Notes: generated from the sequence alone by a model not told the origin. A stretch of 35,536 nucleotides of DNA from Microbacteriaceae bacterium (GCA_024645175.1 JAHEGB010000009.1:1-35536), one strand, 5' to 3'. Positions 24,428-32,516 are shown, numbered from the stretch's first letter. Numbers and translations are program-made.

Positions 24428-25831
24428 ATGAGCAAAGACGCCAAGAAACTAGCAAGCCGCAACGCAAACCGTTCGCGCACTCCGCACAGCCAGCAATTCA
24501 TGAAGTACATCGGCAGCAACTGGGCCGAGCGCGACAACAAGTTGCCTAAGGCAGATGCCGTTGCTCCATTCGCAGCGAAGCGTCGAGCTGCAGTTGCAAA
24601 AGCTTTCAAGGGCAAGGTAGTCGTCATCGCAGCTGGCGAAATGAAGACCCGCTCTAACGACACCGAATATCGTTATCGCCCACACAGTGCATTCGCACAC
24701 CTCACCGGATGGGGCACTCACACCGTGCCATCTTCAATTCTTGTGATCGATGCTCGCAAGGGTTCGAAGTCGACACTGTTCTTTCGCGAGACCGCTGGTC
24801 ACGACACCGATGAGTTTTTTGCAAACTCGGCAATCGGAGAATTTTGGGTTGGCTCACGCCCAGGTCTAAAGCAGGTTTCGGCACTTCTCGGATTGCCGAC
24901 CAAGTCGCTCAAGACCTATGAAGAATTCATCAAGTCGGTTGCAAAGAAAGATGTCGTCACTCTCGACGATGCAGCCGTCGCAGAATTCGTTTCTGAATTG
25001 CGTCTCGTAAAAGACGAATACGAAATCAAAGAAATGCGAAAGGCAGTTGCCGCTTCGGTCGAGGGTTTCAAGTCGGTCGTTCGCAACCTTGATCGTGCAA
25101 TCACACATCCTCGCGGTGAGCGAATTGTCGAAGGTGCGTTCTTCGCAGAGGCTCGAGCAAACGGAAACGACCTTGGCTACGAGACCATCGCTGCGGCCGG
25201 CGAGCACGCCTGCACCCTGCACTGGATCATCAACGACGGCAAGGTCAACAAGGGTGAGTTGCTATTGCTAGACGCCGGCGTTGAGGTCGAAAGCCTCTAC
25301 ACAGCAGATGTCACCCGCACTTTGCCTATCAACGGCAAGTTCAACGCGACCCAAGAAATGATTTACGAAGCGGTTCGCGAGGCTGCAGACGCGGCCTTCA
25401 AGATTGCTAAGCCGGGCGTGAAGTTCCGCGAGATTCACGCTGCTGCCATGAAGGTAATCGCCCAGAAGACCGCCGAGTGGGGCTTGTTGCCGGTGAGTGC
25501 CGAAGAGTCGCTCGAACCTGACAACCAGTTTCACCGCCGCTGGATGATTCACGGCACCAGCCACCACCTAGGCATGGATGTTCACGACTGCGCTCAGGCT
25601 CGTCGCGAGATGTATCTCGACGCAGAGCTAAAGCCGGGCATGATCTTCACAATCGAACCTGGTCTCTACTTTCACAAGGATGACCTGCTCGTTCCAAAAA
25701 AGTTCCGTGGCATCGGTGCACGAATCGAAGACGACGTATTGGTAACCAAGACCGGCGTTGAGAACTTGACCAAGGCTCTGCCTCGCAAAGCTCGCGACGT
25801 CGAAGCTTGGATGGCAAAACTCAAAGGCTAA
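24428..25831 (+). CDS. pepP: Xaa-Pro aminopeptidase (aminopeptidase P, M24B)
   Basis: Removes N-terminal residues preceding proline; cytoplasmic, two divalent metals. The 467-residue protein has an N-terminal creatinase-like domain (about 30-190) and a pita-bread domain. Metal ligands in order: Asp in LLLLDAG, Asp in YTADVTRT, His in GTSHHLGMDVHD, Glu in TIEPGLY and Glu in RIEDDVLV. Start ATG 24428 gives MSKDAKK; an in-frame ATG 90 nt upstream would run into the PHP gene region and is unsupported. No Shine-Dalgarno; CAGAAT ends 7 nt before the ATG, a degenerate version of the leaderless pattern. Stop overlaps the next convergent gene by 3-4 nt (CTAA). Confidence 0.92.
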   Translation: MSKDAKKLASRNANRSRTPHSQQFMKYIGSNWAERDNKLPKADAVAPFAAKRRAAVAKAFKGKVVVIAAGEMKTRSNDTEYRYRPHSAFAHLTGWGTHTVPSSILVIDARKGSKSTLFFRETAGHDTDEFFANSAIGEFWVGSRPGLKQVSALLGLPTKSLKTYEEFIKSVAKKDVVTLDDAAVAEFVSELRLVKDEYEIKEMRKAVAASVEGFKSVVRNLDRAITHPRGERIVEGAFFAEARANGNDLGYETIAAAGEHACTLHWIINDGKVNKGELLLLDAGVEVESLYTADVTRTLPINGKFNATQEMIYEAVREAADAAFKIAKPGVKFREIHAAAMKVIAQKTAEWGLLPVSAEESLEPDNQFHRRWMIHGTSHHLGMDVHDCAQARREMYLDAELKPGMIFTIEPGLYFHKDDLLVPKKFRGIGARIEDDVLVTKTGVENLTKALPRKARDVEAWMAKLKG

Positions 25832-26088
25832 TTGCCAGAGTCGGCTGCACCGTCACTGCCGTCAAGATAACCGTCGTAACTTCCGCCGTGGTATCCATCG
25901 ATGCCACTGTGCGAGTTGCCTTCGTCGCTGGCGCTCATAGTGACCGCCGAAGTGCTCGCCACCGAATTGCTAGCCTCTGAATTTCTTGGGCGACCTTCAA
26001 CGCCACCCTCATCTTTGAAGAATGCAACGACCGCAAGAATTGCGCCGCCTAGCGCAACGACCAACAAACCGTAAGCAAGAATTTCCAT
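25828..26088 (-). CDS. Small single-pass membrane protein with Gly/Ser/Asp-rich tail
   Basis: An 86-residue hypothetical protein (88 if the TTG at 26094 is used). One hydrophobic segment at about 3-24 is followed by a polar tail rich in Ser, Gly, Asp and Tyr with short repeats (YHGGSYDGYLDGSDG). The tail is probably disordered; which side of the membrane it faces is unclear. No family recognised. ATG 26088 has no Shine-Dalgarno; CAGACT ends 6 nt before it. It could be a later member of the unit headed by the stress-protein gene, whose stop is 36 nt upstream, or have its own promoter. Confidence 0.65.
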   Translation of the reverse strand: MEILAYGLLVVALGGAILAVVAFFKDEGGVEGRPRNSEASNSVASTSAVTMSASDEGNSHSGIDGYHGGSYDGYLDGSDGAADSGN

Positions 26089-26123
26089 GCTCAAAGTCTG
26101 GCGCCAGCCGGCGACATTGGTGC

Positions 26124-26627
26124 TTAGTTGGTTGGGTCTGGCTTAGCCGCAGCTTCGTTAGCCTGCGAGATCATGCTCGACGGAACCTGCACCTGATACT
26201 TTGCGGCGACCATCGAAGACTGACTCAAGAAGCCGCGCTTGTTGCGTGAAAGCGAAAAGCGAACCACCTGAAAAAGCATTCCAATGCCGGCACCGATGAC
26301 GATCGATGAGCCGAGAGCTCCATTTGCTGTCGAGGCCACATTGGCCGTGTCGATGGCAGGACCAAATAGGAATGCATAGATGAGACCCATCCATGAGCCG
26401 GTGATTGCACCGCTGAGGGCAACGCGGGCATAGCTCATGCGACCGCGAACGCGCTCAACCGAGCGAAGGTCTGAACCGACGATTGCGATGAAACCAGCCG
26501 GAAAGTTATTGCGAACCAACTTCTCAACGAAGGCCACGGCCTCTGGATATTGCGTGAAGTCAGCGATGACCTCTCCCTGAGGAACAGCGGGCGGAACATT
26601 GCGTGAAGATGAACGTCGAGTAGCCAT
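26124..26627 (-). CDS. General stress protein 17M-like domain protein
   Basis: A 167-residue protein recognised by the GSP17M/YflT-like N-terminal domain: ADFTQYPEAVAFVEKL, then IAIVGSDLRSVERVRGRMSYARVALSG. Two or so hydrophobic glycine-rich stretches follow (about 85-130), which may insert in the membrane or form a glycine zipper, and then a polar tail. The longer frame in this phase extends far upstream into the opposite gene; MATRRSSSRN at 26627 is the sensible start, with ATG 26645 as an alternative. Divergent from the MgtE_N/CBS gene, a pairing I recall from other Microbacteriaceae. Biochemical role unknown. Confidence 0.8.
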   Translation of the reverse strand: MATRRSSSRNVPPAVPQGEVIADFTQYPEAVAFVEKLVRNNFPAGFIAIVGSDLRSVERVRGRMSYARVALSGAITGSWMGLIYAFLFGPAIDTANVASTANGALGSSIVIGAGIGMLFQVVRFSLSRNKRGFLSQSSMVAAKYQVQVPSSMISQANEAAAKPDPTN

Positions 26628-26662
26628 AGAAACCCATTCTGGCATGCCTTCAACCTCTCGTC

Positions 26663-26668
26663 TAAGGT
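26663..26668 (+). promoter_or_regulatory. -10 element of the MgtE_N/CBS operon
   Basis: TAAGGT ends 8 nt before GTG 26677; no Shine-Dalgarno, so probably leaderless. This would drive the four-gene unit through gabD2. Confidence 0.5.
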
Positions 26669-26676
26669 TGTTTATT

Positions 26677-27927
26677 GTGAGCGCGACGAGAGTATTTATT
26701 GCCAGATTGGCTGGCTGTGGCGTCTTTGACCCAGCGGGAGACCGTGTTGGAAAAGTCATCGACGTTCTTGTGTCGTACCGCAAATCTGGAGCACCGCGCG
26801 CAACCGGGCTCATGGTTGAAATTACCGGTCGCCGCAAGGTTTTTGTGCCAATCGCCCGCATCACCTCGATCGCTAACGGCCAGGTCATCTCGACCGGTTT
26901 GATCGACCTTCGCCGCTTCACTCAGCGCGGTCAAGAAGTGCGCGTTATCGCCGAATTGCTCGGCCGCAAGGTCAGCCTGCTCGACGGCTCGGGCCAGGCC
27001 AACATCGAAGACGTTGCCATCGAACAGGGCAAGACCAAAGACTGGACAGTCACCGAGCTGTTCTTGCGTCGCCCAAAGACTTCAGCATCGCCGTTCGCTC
27101 GCGGTGCAACTCTGTTTGCATCTTGGGAACAGGTAAAAGAAAACAAGGATGCCGCCGGCCAGTCAGCCGAGCAGCTAATTGCGACCTACTCTGACCTTCG
27201 CCCTGCCGACCTTGCACACGCGTTGCTCGACTTGCCAGAAGAGCGCATGCTCGAGGTTGCCGAAGAACTTGACGACGAGCGTTTGGCCGATGTGCTCGAA
27301 GAGTTGCCAGAAGAAGAGCAGCTCGACATCATCCAAGAGCTTGATGACGAACGTGCCGCTGAGGTTCTCGACTTGATGGAACCTGACGACGCAGCCGACT
27401 TGATGGCGAACCTGCCTGAAGAGCGCAGCGAAGCGATTTTTGAACTCATGGATGAAGAAGAAGCAGACGACATTCGAATGCTGATGCAGTTCGATGAGTT
27501 CACCGCCGGTGGTTTGATGACAACCGAGCCGATCATTTGTGCTGCAGACATGACAGTTGCAGAAGCGATGGCTCTGATTCGTCGCAAAGAAGTTTCACCG
27601 GTGCTTGCCGCTCAGGTTTTTGTGACTCTGCCGCCTTATGAGGTTGCAACCGGTCGCTACCTGGGCGTTGTGCACTTTCAGCGCATGCTTCGCTACCCAC
27701 CGCACGAGCGTCTTGGCGTTCTGCTCGACACCGAGCTTGAGCCGCTAAAGGCACACACTCACATCTCGGTCATTCACCGAACCCTAGCCACCTATAACTT
27801 GGTGACCCTGCCGGTAGTTGACGACGAGAACCACCTGATTGGCGTTGTCACGGTTGATGACGTTCTAGACCACCTATTGCCTGATGACTGGCGAACCGAA
27901 GACGAAAGCGAGGTGTCTCGTGGCTAA
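26677..27927 (+). CDS. PRC-barrel / MgtE N-domain / CBS protein (no transporter domain)
   Basis: A 416-residue soluble protein. The N-terminal third has a PRC-barrel-like segment (PAGDRVGKVIDVLV and repeated later). Residues about 155-275 are acidic MgtE_N helical repeats (ELDDER, ELPEEE, LMEPDDAADL). CBS motifs cover about 285-400, ending VTVDDVLDHLLP. Full MgtE Mg2+ channels continue with a five-helix membrane domain; it is absent, and the gene ends cleanly. Role as Mg2+-sensing or adenylate-binding regulator is inference. GTG 26677 is chosen because the homologous N-terminus starts SATRVF and a -10 sits just upstream; ATG 26599 would overlap the divergent gene. Overlaps the DUF1003 gene by 8 nt. 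Confidence 0.85.
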   Translation: MSATRVFIARLAGCGVFDPAGDRVGKVIDVLVSYRKSGAPRATGLMVEITGRRKVFVPIARITSIANGQVISTGLIDLRRFTQRGQEVRVIAELLGRKVSLLDGSGQANIEDVAIEQGKTKDWTVTELFLRRPKTSASPFARGATLFASWEQVKENKDAAGQSAEQLIATYSDLRPADLAHALLDLPEERMLEVAEELDDERLADVLEELPEEEQLDIIQELDDERAAEVLDLMEPDDAADLMANLPEERSEAIFELMDEEEADDIRMLMQFDEFTAGGLMTTEPIICAADMTVAEAMALIRRKEVSPVLAAQVFVTLPPYEVATGRYLGVVHFQRMLRYPPHERLGVLLDTELEPLKAHTHISVIHRTLATYNLVTLPVVDDENHLIGVVTVDDVLDHLLPDDWRTEDESEVSRG

Positions 27928-28468
27928 GAACCGCTTTGACGCACCGCTTGGCGTGCGCACCCGCTTCGTTCCGAAGATTCGCGTGAACCAAGAGAGTTTC
28001 GGCCGCGCATCTGAGGCTTTTGCCCGCGCCATGGGGACCGGCGGCTTCTTGATCGGCATGACCATCTTCGTGGCCATCTGGCTGACCTGGAACACTCTCG
28101 CGCCTGAGACCACCCAGTTCGACCCTCGCGGCTTGAACTTCACGCTCTTGACCCTGATTCTCTCGATGCAGGCTTCTTATGCGGCACCGCTCATCTTGTT
28201 GGCTCAAAACCGCCAGGATGACCGCGATCGCGTGAAGTTCGAGCAAGACCGTCAGCGTGCAGAGCGAAACCTTGCCGACACCGAGTATCTCGCTCGCGAA
28301 GTCGTTGCACTGCGTTTGGCGATTAGCGAATTGGCGACCAAAGAATTTGTTCGCGATGAAATGCGCGATCAGTTGCGCGAACTCGTTGAAGAAATTCGCA
28401 TCGAGCAGGCGGCAGCAAAACCAGCTGCAAAGTCTGCTACAAAGCCAGCGGCTAAGAAGAGCAAATAG
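27920..28468 (+). CDS. DUF1003 membrane protein
   Basis: A 182-residue protein of the DUF1003 family. Two membrane segments (about 38-58 and 70-92) are followed by a long charged coiled-coil-like helix (about 95-160: RDRVKFEQDRQRAERNL and on) and a Lys/Ala-rich tail. Start GTG 27920 lies within the end of the preceding gene (GTGGCTAA overlap), and its stop shares a base with the next start (TAGTG). Co-occurrence with the MgtE_N/CBS protein is known in Actinobacteria and suggests a joint role, perhaps a membrane partner for the soluble regulator; that is inference. Confidence 0.87.
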   Translation: MAKNRFDAPLGVRTRFVPKIRVNQESFGRASEAFARAMGTGGFLIGMTIFVAIWLTWNTLAPETTQFDPRGLNFTLLTLILSMQASYAAPLILLAQNRQDDRDRVKFEQDRQRAERNLADTEYLAREVVALRLAISELATKEFVRDEMRDQLRELVEEIRIEQAAAKPAAKSATKPAAKKSK

Positions 28469-29586
28469 TGCAAGAAGCAATTCGCCGAGCACTCGACTCG
28501 GTGATTGATCCAGAACTGCGTCGCCCGATTACCGAACTCGGCATGGTTGGCGAGATTGAAACCTCTGGCGATTCTGCGATTATCAATTTGAAACTCACGA
28601 TTGTTGGTTGCCCTGCTGCTCAGCGCATTGAACGCGAGACAACAGAAGCAGCTCTCAAAGTTGACGGCATCGAAAGAGTTTCTGTTGTTCTCGGTGTCAT
28701 GACTCAAGAAGAGCGCGACGTTCTAAAAGAAAAACTTCGCGGTGGTCGCGCAGTTCGCTCAAACCCTTTCGACGAAAACTCATACACGCGTGTTTATCTG
28801 GTTGGCTCTGGCAAGGGCGGCGTTGGCAAGTCATCGGTGACAACCAACCTCGCCGTTGCACTCGCAAAGAAGGGCCACAAGGTTGGCCTTCTTGACGCAG
28901 ACATTTTTGGTTTCTCGATTCCGGGGCAACTCGGGCTCACAGCAAAACCGACGAAGGTCGATGACCTGATCTTGCCGCCGGTATACGAAGAGGGTGGCAT
29001 TGCCATCAAGGTGATCTCGATCGGCATGTTCGTCGAAGAAGGCAAGGCCGTTGCCTGGCGCGGGCCGATGTTGCACCGTGCCATTCAACAGTTTCTGACC
29101 GATGTGCACTGGGGCGACCTCGACTTCTTGCTTGTCGACCTGCCACCTGGCACCGGCGACATCGCGATCAGCCTCGGCCAACTGCTGCCGACCGCCAAGT
29201 CGATCGTGGTCACCACTCCCCAGCCTGCTGCTGCCGACATCGCTGCCCGCACGGCTGCGGTTGGGCTGCAGACCGGGCAGCGCATCCTTGGGGTTATCGA
29301 GAACATGAGCTGGCTCGAGAACCCAGACGGCAGCCGAACCGAGCTGTTTGGCGCTGGTGGAGGTCAGGCCGTTGCCGAGCGGCTAACCGCGCTTGCCGGG
29401 GTCGATGTGCCGCTGCTCGGGCAAATTGCCATGAGTCAGGCCCTGCGCGAGGGTTCAGACCTGGGCCGGCCAGTGGTCAATCACGTGGCCGATGACCCAG
29501 CCACATTGGCAATCGAAGCGATTGCCGAAAGCCTGCGCCAAGACAAGCTCGAACGAGCCAGTCGCAGCCTTAAACTCAACCTGTGA
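28468..29586 (+). CDS. mrp: Mrp/NBP35-type P-loop ATPase (Fe-S carrier family)
   Basis: A 372-residue ATPase with an N-terminal MIP18/DUF59 domain (about 1-85) and a ParA-like P-loop domain with the deviant Walker A GKGGVGKS (115-122) and Walker B-type LLVDLPPGTGD (about 219-229). In Fe-S-carrying Mrp/ApbC proteins a C-terminal CxxC bridges the cluster after the ENMS motif; here ENMS is followed by WLENPDGS with no cysteine, as I recall for other actinobacterial Mrp proteins. Fe-S carriage by the classical site is therefore doubtful. Starts by GTG in a 1-nt TAGTG overlap, ends in a GTGA overlap with gabD2. Confidence 0.9.
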   Translation: MQEAIRRALDSVIDPELRRPITELGMVGEIETSGDSAIINLKLTIVGCPAAQRIERETTEAALKVDGIERVSVVLGVMTQEERDVLKEKLRGGRAVRSNPFDENSYTRVYLVGSGKGGVGKSSVTTNLAVALAKKGHKVGLLDADIFGFSIPGQLGLTAKPTKVDDLILPPVYEEGGIAIKVISIGMFVEEGKAVAWRGPMLHRAIQQFLTDVHWGDLDFLLVDLPPGTGDIAISLGQLLPTAKSIVVTTPQPAAADIAARTAAVGLQTGQRILGVIENMSWLENPDGSRTELFGAGGGQAVAERLTALAGVDVPLLGQIAMSQALREGSDLGRPVVNHVADDPATLAIEAIAESLRQDKLERASRSLKLNL

Positions 29587-31112
29587 CCGACACCAGCATC
29601 GCGAGCCTGATCTCGCACTTCGCCCAGACCGACAAGACCGTCGCGGTAATCAACCCGACCTCTGCCAAGCGCATCTATGACCTGCCGCAACTCTCGGCAG
29701 ACCAGGTGGCACTCGAGGTCGATCGTGCGCGTGACGCACAAACCGACTGGGCCGCGATGGCGGTTTTCGAGCGAGCAAACATCATGCTCAAGTTGCACGA
29801 CCTGATGCTCGAAAACGAAGACAAACTTCTCGACTTGCTTCAACTCGAAACCGGCAAGGCTCGCGCGCACGCCGTCGAAGAGTTTGCTGGCGCAATTGGT
29901 TCGACTCGCTACTACGCGAAGATCGCAGACAAGGCTCTCTCGCTCAAGAAGGCAAAGACCGGAGTTCCGGTTTTGCTCAAGAGTTTTGTCGCGCAGGTTC
30001 CGGTTGGTGTCGTTGGAGTAATCACTCCGTGGAACTACCCGCTTGCTCTCGCGATGATGGATGTTATTCCGGCACTAATGGCAGGCAACTCGGTAGTGCA
30101 CAAGACCGACAACCAAACTTCACTCGTTTCACTTTTCGTTCGCGCACTCGCAATCGAATGCGGTTTGCCTGAAGACGTTTGGCGCATTGTTGCCGGCGAT
30201 GGTGCCGAGGTTGGCAACGCCGTAACTGACACCGTTGACTACGTTGCATTCACCGGATCAACCGCAACCGGTCGCATAGTTGCGCAGCGCGCTGCCGCTC
30301 GCCTGATTGGCTGCTCACTAGAGCTCGGCGGCAAGAACCCGGCAATCATCTTAAGTTCTGCAAACATGAAGAAGGCAGCTGCCATCGTGGCAGCCGGAGC
30401 TTTCGGCAACACCGGCCAACTCTGTGTAGCCCTTTCGCGGGTATACGTGCCTGAGACATTCAAGGCTGAGTTCGAGAACGAATTAGTTGCGGTTGTCGAG
30501 TCGCTAAAGGTCGGCAAGTCGAACGACTTCGAGTTCGACATCGGCTCGCTCACCAGTTCTGCTCAGTTGGCTCGCGTCGAAGGCTTCGTTGCTGACGCAC
30601 GAGCTAAGGGCGCGCGAGTGCTCACCGGCGGCAAGGCCCTGCCTGAGGTCGGCCCATACTTCTATCAGCCGACCGTGGTTACAGACATTGGCGAAGACGT
30701 ATCGATGCGCTGCGACGAAGTCTTTGGCCCGGTAATCGGCGTTTATGGCTATGACGAAATCGAAGAGGCAATCGATGCTGCCAACGACAGTGAATATGGC
30801 CTCAACGCTTCGATCATCGGCAATCGCAAAGAGGCCGTGCGCATTTCGCATTTCATCCAGGCTGGCAGCGTGAATATCAACGAGGGTTATCGCGCGACGT
30901 TCGCTTCGTTTGGTGCACCAATGGGTGGCTTCAAGCAGAGTGGTCAGGGTCGCAGAAGCGGCATCGGTGGTTTGCTTCGTTACACAGAAGCTCGCACGGT
31001 TGGTATTGCAAAGACTGTTCTCGGTTTGGGCTTGCCACTAAACGCTCGCGGCTGGAAGCGCATGGCTCCACTCATGGATGTCTTGGCAAAGGTTCTTCGC
31101 CGACTGCCTTAA
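29583..31112 (+). CDS. gabD2: Succinate-semialdehyde dehydrogenase (NADP+), GabD2-like
   Basis: A 509-residue aldehyde dehydrogenase. Catalytic features: Asn151 in TPWNYPL, Glu247 in LELGGKNPA, and nucleophile Cys281 in NTGQLCVALSRVYVP, which is the GabD2-type context. Likely converts succinic semialdehyde to succinate, serving GABA breakdown or a TCA bypass in organisms lacking 2-oxoglutarate dehydrogenase activity. Substrate is inferred from similarity, and other aldehydes are possible. GTG 29583 overlaps the mrp stop by 4 nt (GTGA). Last gene of the operon; 12 nt separate it from convergent tatB, with no hairpin. Confidence 0.85.
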   Translation: MTDTSIASLISHFAQTDKTVAVINPTSAKRIYDLPQLSADQVALEVDRARDAQTDWAAMAVFERANIMLKLHDLMLENEDKLLDLLQLETGKARAHAVEEFAGAIGSTRYYAKIADKALSLKKAKTGVPVLLKSFVAQVPVGVVGVITPWNYPLALAMMDVIPALMAGNSVVHKTDNQTSLVSLFVRALAIECGLPEDVWRIVAGDGAEVGNAVTDTVDYVAFTGSTATGRIVAQRAAARLIGCSLELGGKNPAIILSSANMKKAAAIVAAGAFGNTGQLCVALSRVYVPETFKAEFENELVAVVESLKVGKSNDFEFDIGSLTSSAQLARVEGFVADARAKGARVLTGGKALPEVGPYFYQPTVVTDIGEDVSMRCDEVFGPVIGVYGYDEIEEAIDAANDSEYGLNASIIGNRKEAVRISHFIQAGSVNINEGYRATFASFGAPMGGFKQSGQGRRSGIGGLLRYTEARTVGIAKTVLGLGLPLNARGWKRMAPLMDVLAKVLRRLP

Positions 31113-31124
31113 CTCGGGCTTGGC

Positions 31125-31478
31125 TTAGGTAGCTTCTGAGTCAAACGGCGCAACTTCGCCGGCTTCGAGTTTCGCCAACTTGGTTGGCTTCGCGCTGTTT
31201 AGCTTTTGCGCCGGGTTCATGGCCGGCTCTTCTTGAAGTGCCTCACGGATGATTCGACGAGGGTCATATTGACGAGGGTCAAGTTTCTTCCAGTCGAGTT
31301 CTTCAAAGTCTTCGCCCATCTCTTCAGAGATCTGGGTCTTTGCACCCTCGGCCATGCGCTTTGCGCTCTTGATAAATTGCGCAAACTTTTGGGCATAAAC
31401 CGGAAGGCGTTCTGGTCCAATAACGAATGCGGCAATCAACCCGATGATGATTAGCTTCTCGCCGCTTAGTCCGAACAC
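31125..31478 (-). CDS. tatB: Sec-independent protein translocase subunit TatB
   Basis: Membrane component that with TatC binds twin-arginine signal peptides. The 117-residue protein has an N-terminal membrane helix (about 8-24), the Gly-Pro hinge (IGPERLP, about 20-26), and an amphipathic helix (about 27-55) before a charged tail. GTG 31478 gives FGLSGEKLIIIG, the classical TatB start. TAACCT ends 6 nt before the GTG and no Shine-Dalgarno is present. tatA and tatC are not in the window. Divergent from the O-methyltransferase gene; the sigE-rseA-htrA genes that sit between them in mycobacteria are missing. Confidence 0.9.
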   Translation of the reverse strand: MFGLSGEKLIIIGLIAAFVIGPERLPVYAQKFAQFIKSAKRMAEGAKTQISEEMGEDFEELDWKKLDPRQYDPRRIIREALQEEPAMNPAQKLNSAKPTKLAKLEAGEVAPFDSEAT

Positions 31479-31484
31479 CCGTCT

Positions 31485-31490
31485 AGGTTA
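31485..31490 (-). promoter_or_regulatory. -10 element of tatB (leaderless arrangement)
   Basis: On the minus strand TAACCT is followed by 6 nt and GTG 31478. No -35 or Shine-Dalgarno. Confidence 0.6.
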
Positions 31491-31547
31491 CCCGCAGAAT
31501 GCAGGGCATTTCGAGCGCTCGGCGATATCATTGCCGAAGGAGTCAAC

Positions 31548-32177
31548 ATGGCAGACAAGATAAGCAGCTGGAAGTTCGCAGAAGATTTCGCTTCTGAGAG
31601 CGAGGCGATTCGCAACGCTCGCACGCGTGCCGATGAAATGGGCATCGAGTGCGTTACAGCTTCGGTTGGCAGTCACCTCGCATTCTTGGCATCAACCCTG
31701 CAGGCAAAGGCAATCGTCGAAGCCGGAACCGGTGCCGGTGTTTCTGCGCTGCACATGCTTGCCGGCGCACCAGCGGCTGTGCTTGCGACAATCGACAGCG
31801 AGCAAGAACACCAAGCGGCAGCAAAGGCCGCATTCGCCGAGGCTGGCATCGCAAGCAACCGCACTCGCGTAATTGTTGGCAAGGCCGTCGATGTCATGTC
31901 GAACATGGCCGATGCCGCTTATGACCTAGTTTTCTTAGACGCAGACCGCGACTCGCTCGAAGAGCAGCTGCACGAGGCCTCTCGCCTGCTTCGCCCTGGC
32001 GGAGTCGTTGCCATCGCCCACGCTCTTTGGCGCGATCGCGTGCCTGACCCTGCGATGCGCGACGAGGCAACTAGCGTTTATCGCGACGTGCTGCGCTTCT
32101 TCGAGAACAACAGCGACTTCATCACTTCACTGCTCGCCTCTGGCGACGGCCTGCTGCTGGCAAGCAAGCGCGCTTAA
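31548..32177 (+). CDS. SAM-dependent O-methyltransferase (Rv1220c-like)
   Basis: A 209-residue class I methyltransferase of the catechol-O-methyltransferase-like family. SAM-binding motif I is at about 59-70 (VEAGTGAGVSAL), the acidic residue of motif II in ATIDSEQEH (about 82-90), and the metal-binding-type motif LVFLDADRD (about 127-135). Substrate unknown. A good AAGGAG lies 5 nt before ATG 31548. Followed by a strong terminator. Its neighbourhood with tatB matches the Rv1220c-tatB region of mycobacteria with the intervening genes lost. Confidence 0.88.
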   Translation: MADKISSWKFAEDFASESEAIRNARTRADEMGIECVTASVGSHLAFLASTLQAKAIVEAGTGAGVSALHMLAGAPAAVLATIDSEQEHQAAAKAAFAEAGIASNRTRVIVGKAVDVMSNMADAAYDLVFLDADRDSLEEQLHEASRLLRPGGVVAIAHALWRDRVPDPAMRDEATSVYRDVLRFFENNSDFITSLLASGDGLLLASKRA

Positions 32178-32180
32178 ACA

Positions 32181-32210
32181 AAAAACCCGACCATCTCTGG
32201 TCGGGTTTTT
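32181..32210. terminator. Bidirectional intrinsic terminator
   Basis: Perfect 8-bp stem CCCGACCA/TGGTCGGG with a TCTC loop, flanked by A5 on the left and T5 on the right, so it can act on both strands. It lies between the convergent O-methyltransferase and DUF3117 genes. It is the only clear hairpin at a convergent gene boundary in the window. Confidence 0.9.
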
Positions 32211-32219
32211 CATAAAGCT

Positions 32220-32396
32220 TTATTTCTTCTTGACTACGCCTGTCAAAACTGTGTGCAGTTCTTTGGCTTCGTCTTCGTTCACTGAAACTACAAGACGACC
32301 GCCGCCTTCTAGAGGAACTCGAAGAATGATTAGCCCGCGCGGCTCGCGCTCGGCTTCCATTGGTCCGTCGCCGGTGCGTGGCTTCATTGCTGCCAT
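32220..32396 (-). CDS. DUF3117 family small protein
   Basis: A 58-residue protein nearly identical in pattern to the highly conserved actinobacterial DUF3117 family (Rv1211-like): begins MAAMKPRTGDGPMEAEREPR, then GLIILRVPLEGGGRLVVS, and ends TGVVKKK. Function unknown, soluble, no Cys. AGGAG lies 8 nt before the ATG. It is too short to stand out in ordinary open-frame scans, so it is easily missed. A candidate -10 (GATAAT on the minus strand, 32439-32444) would give a leader of about 36 nt. Conservation of such a short protein implies an essential or structural task. Confidence 0.93.
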   Translation of the reverse strand: MAAMKPRTGDGPMEAEREPRGLIILRVPLEGGGRLVVSVNEDEAKELHTVLTGVVKKK

Positions 32397-32438
32397 TTAT
32401 AAGACTCCTTGTATTGCTGGCTTCTTCGCCGAACTTCA

Positions 32439-32444
32439 ATTATC
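32439..32444 (-). promoter_or_regulatory. Candidate -10 element of the DUF3117 gene
   Basis: GATAAT on the minus strand; the -35 position would be a T-rich stretch that is also the tail of the upstream terminator. Weak support. Confidence 0.35.
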
Positions 32445-32460
32445 CCACACGAAACCGACA

Positions 32461-32486
32461 TAAAAAAGCACGGATGCCCGCATCCA
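32461..32486 (-). terminator. Probable terminator of the mannosyltransferase gene
   Basis: Read on the minus strand: GGATG, CGGG loop, CATCC, then GTGC and six T residues ending at 32462. The stem is short (5-6 bp) and separated from the T tract by 4 nt, so efficiency is uncertain. Confidence 0.5.
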
Positions 32487-32516
32487 AGCGCTTTCGGCAC
32501 GACATTTACCTAGTTG

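Noticed and set aside
26628-26921. Long N-terminal extension of the general stress protein frame
   Set aside because: It runs antisense through the start of the MgtE_N/CBS gene and its promoter; family similarity begins after residue MATRRSS.
27180-27520. Repetitive-looking acidic DNA stretch
   Set aside because: Explained by the helical repeats of the MgtE_N domain at protein level; no exact DNA repeat array.
27848-28492. 214-residue open frame on the minus strand
   Set aside because: Lies fully antisense to the DUF1003 gene and the ends of its neighbours, Arg/Leu/Cys-rich with no family look, no start signals; a shadow of biased codon use.
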